NCBI GenBank assembly: GCA_030446285.1 | Contig: JASUSC010000005.1 | Span: 1 to 47,537 of the forward strand | Source: Eubacteriales bacterium | GTDB lineage: Bacteria > Bacillota > JASUSC01 | Direction of reading: 5' to 3' | Length of the DNA: 47,537 nt | Shown: positions 47,291-47,537 of the stretch, piece after piece | Layout: the number at the start of each line of letters is the position of its first letter | Numbering within the stretch: position 1 is the first letter of the stretch | Notes under the pieces: model-generated | Seen by the model: only the letters and a program-made list of their open reading frames with translations | Database searches by the model: none | Told to the model about the DNA's origin: nothing | Translations under genes and position numbers: made by a program

Positions 47291-47537
47291 TTAGTGTATG
47301 CGCGGGGTAAGAAAAGTAATATCCGGACCTGTCCCTAATTCCTGGGCACATTCGGGACAGACCCGGGCCACTACCGCCCACATTCCCCGCAAATCTAGGT
47401 CAATTATATCCCAGCCCCTGGTCAGCGTCAAGGCTTCGGCTAGAAGTTCCACCTCATCCTCACCACCATCTGCCCCTTGCAGCAGCTTTTCTCTTTCTTC
47501 GGCCAAAATCTTGTCGTAACCGTTGATGGCATCGCAG
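47291..47537 (-). CDS. Partial hypothetical protein cut by the window edge
   Basis: Minus frame open to the window end: CDAINGYDKILAEEREKLLQ...GWDIIDLDLRGMWAVVARVCPECAQELGTGPDITFLTPRIH*. Confidence 0.45.
   Translation of the reverse strand, partial: CDAINGYDKILAEEREKLLQGADGGEDEVELLAEALTLTRGWDIIDLDLRGMWAVVARVCPECAQELGTGPDITFLTPRIH

Noticed and set aside
1-47537. CRISPR array, tRNA/rRNA genes, prophage or dedicated defence island
   Set aside because: No regularly spaced direct repeats, no tRNA cloverleaf recognised, no integrase/phage structural genes; the WYL regulator has no adjacent defence genes.

Overview
The window looks like a chromosomal segment of a spore-forming, probably thermophilic Firmicute (Clostridia; Moorella/Carboxydothermus/Calderihabitans-like by gene content, which is inference only). 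Almost every supported gene is on the minus strand; one CDS (35616-36011) is convincingly on the plus strand. Recognisable blocks: an edge-truncated IS200/IS605 tnpA; panB plus a DUF2520-type dehydrogenase behind a structured, terminator-bearing leader; folK-folB-folP-HD; a tetR-YhgE/Pip-ABC cassette; fhs; an ADH / TIGR00725 / radical-SAM / lipoprotein operon; galE, ferredoxin, nth, WYL regulator, PBP1A, HTH, polysaccharide deacetylase, BlaI-like regulator, MCP and alr; a decayed region (PEP-utilising enzyme pseudogene, truncated CBS gene) next to an ADP-forming acyl-CoA synthetase and its BioD/DRTGG partner; CBS, nnr, acpS, cheW, gppA; and the conserved yabR-divIC-yabQ-yabP-rqcP-HU-mazG-spoVT-prsA-mfd cluster, interrupted by a galE pseudogene. 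No CRISPR array, rRNA or tRNA was recognised. The observations I rate highest are: an ABC ATPase that keeps its Walker motifs but has degenerate Q/signature/D/H motifs, paired with a YhgE/Pip membrane protein; the ACD/DRTGG genes flanked by an intact and an internally deleted direct-repeat copy of a CBS gene; a palindrome centred on the -35 of an orphan BlaI-like gene; the pan-operon leader; the radical-SAM operon; and an apparent AUA start for mazG.
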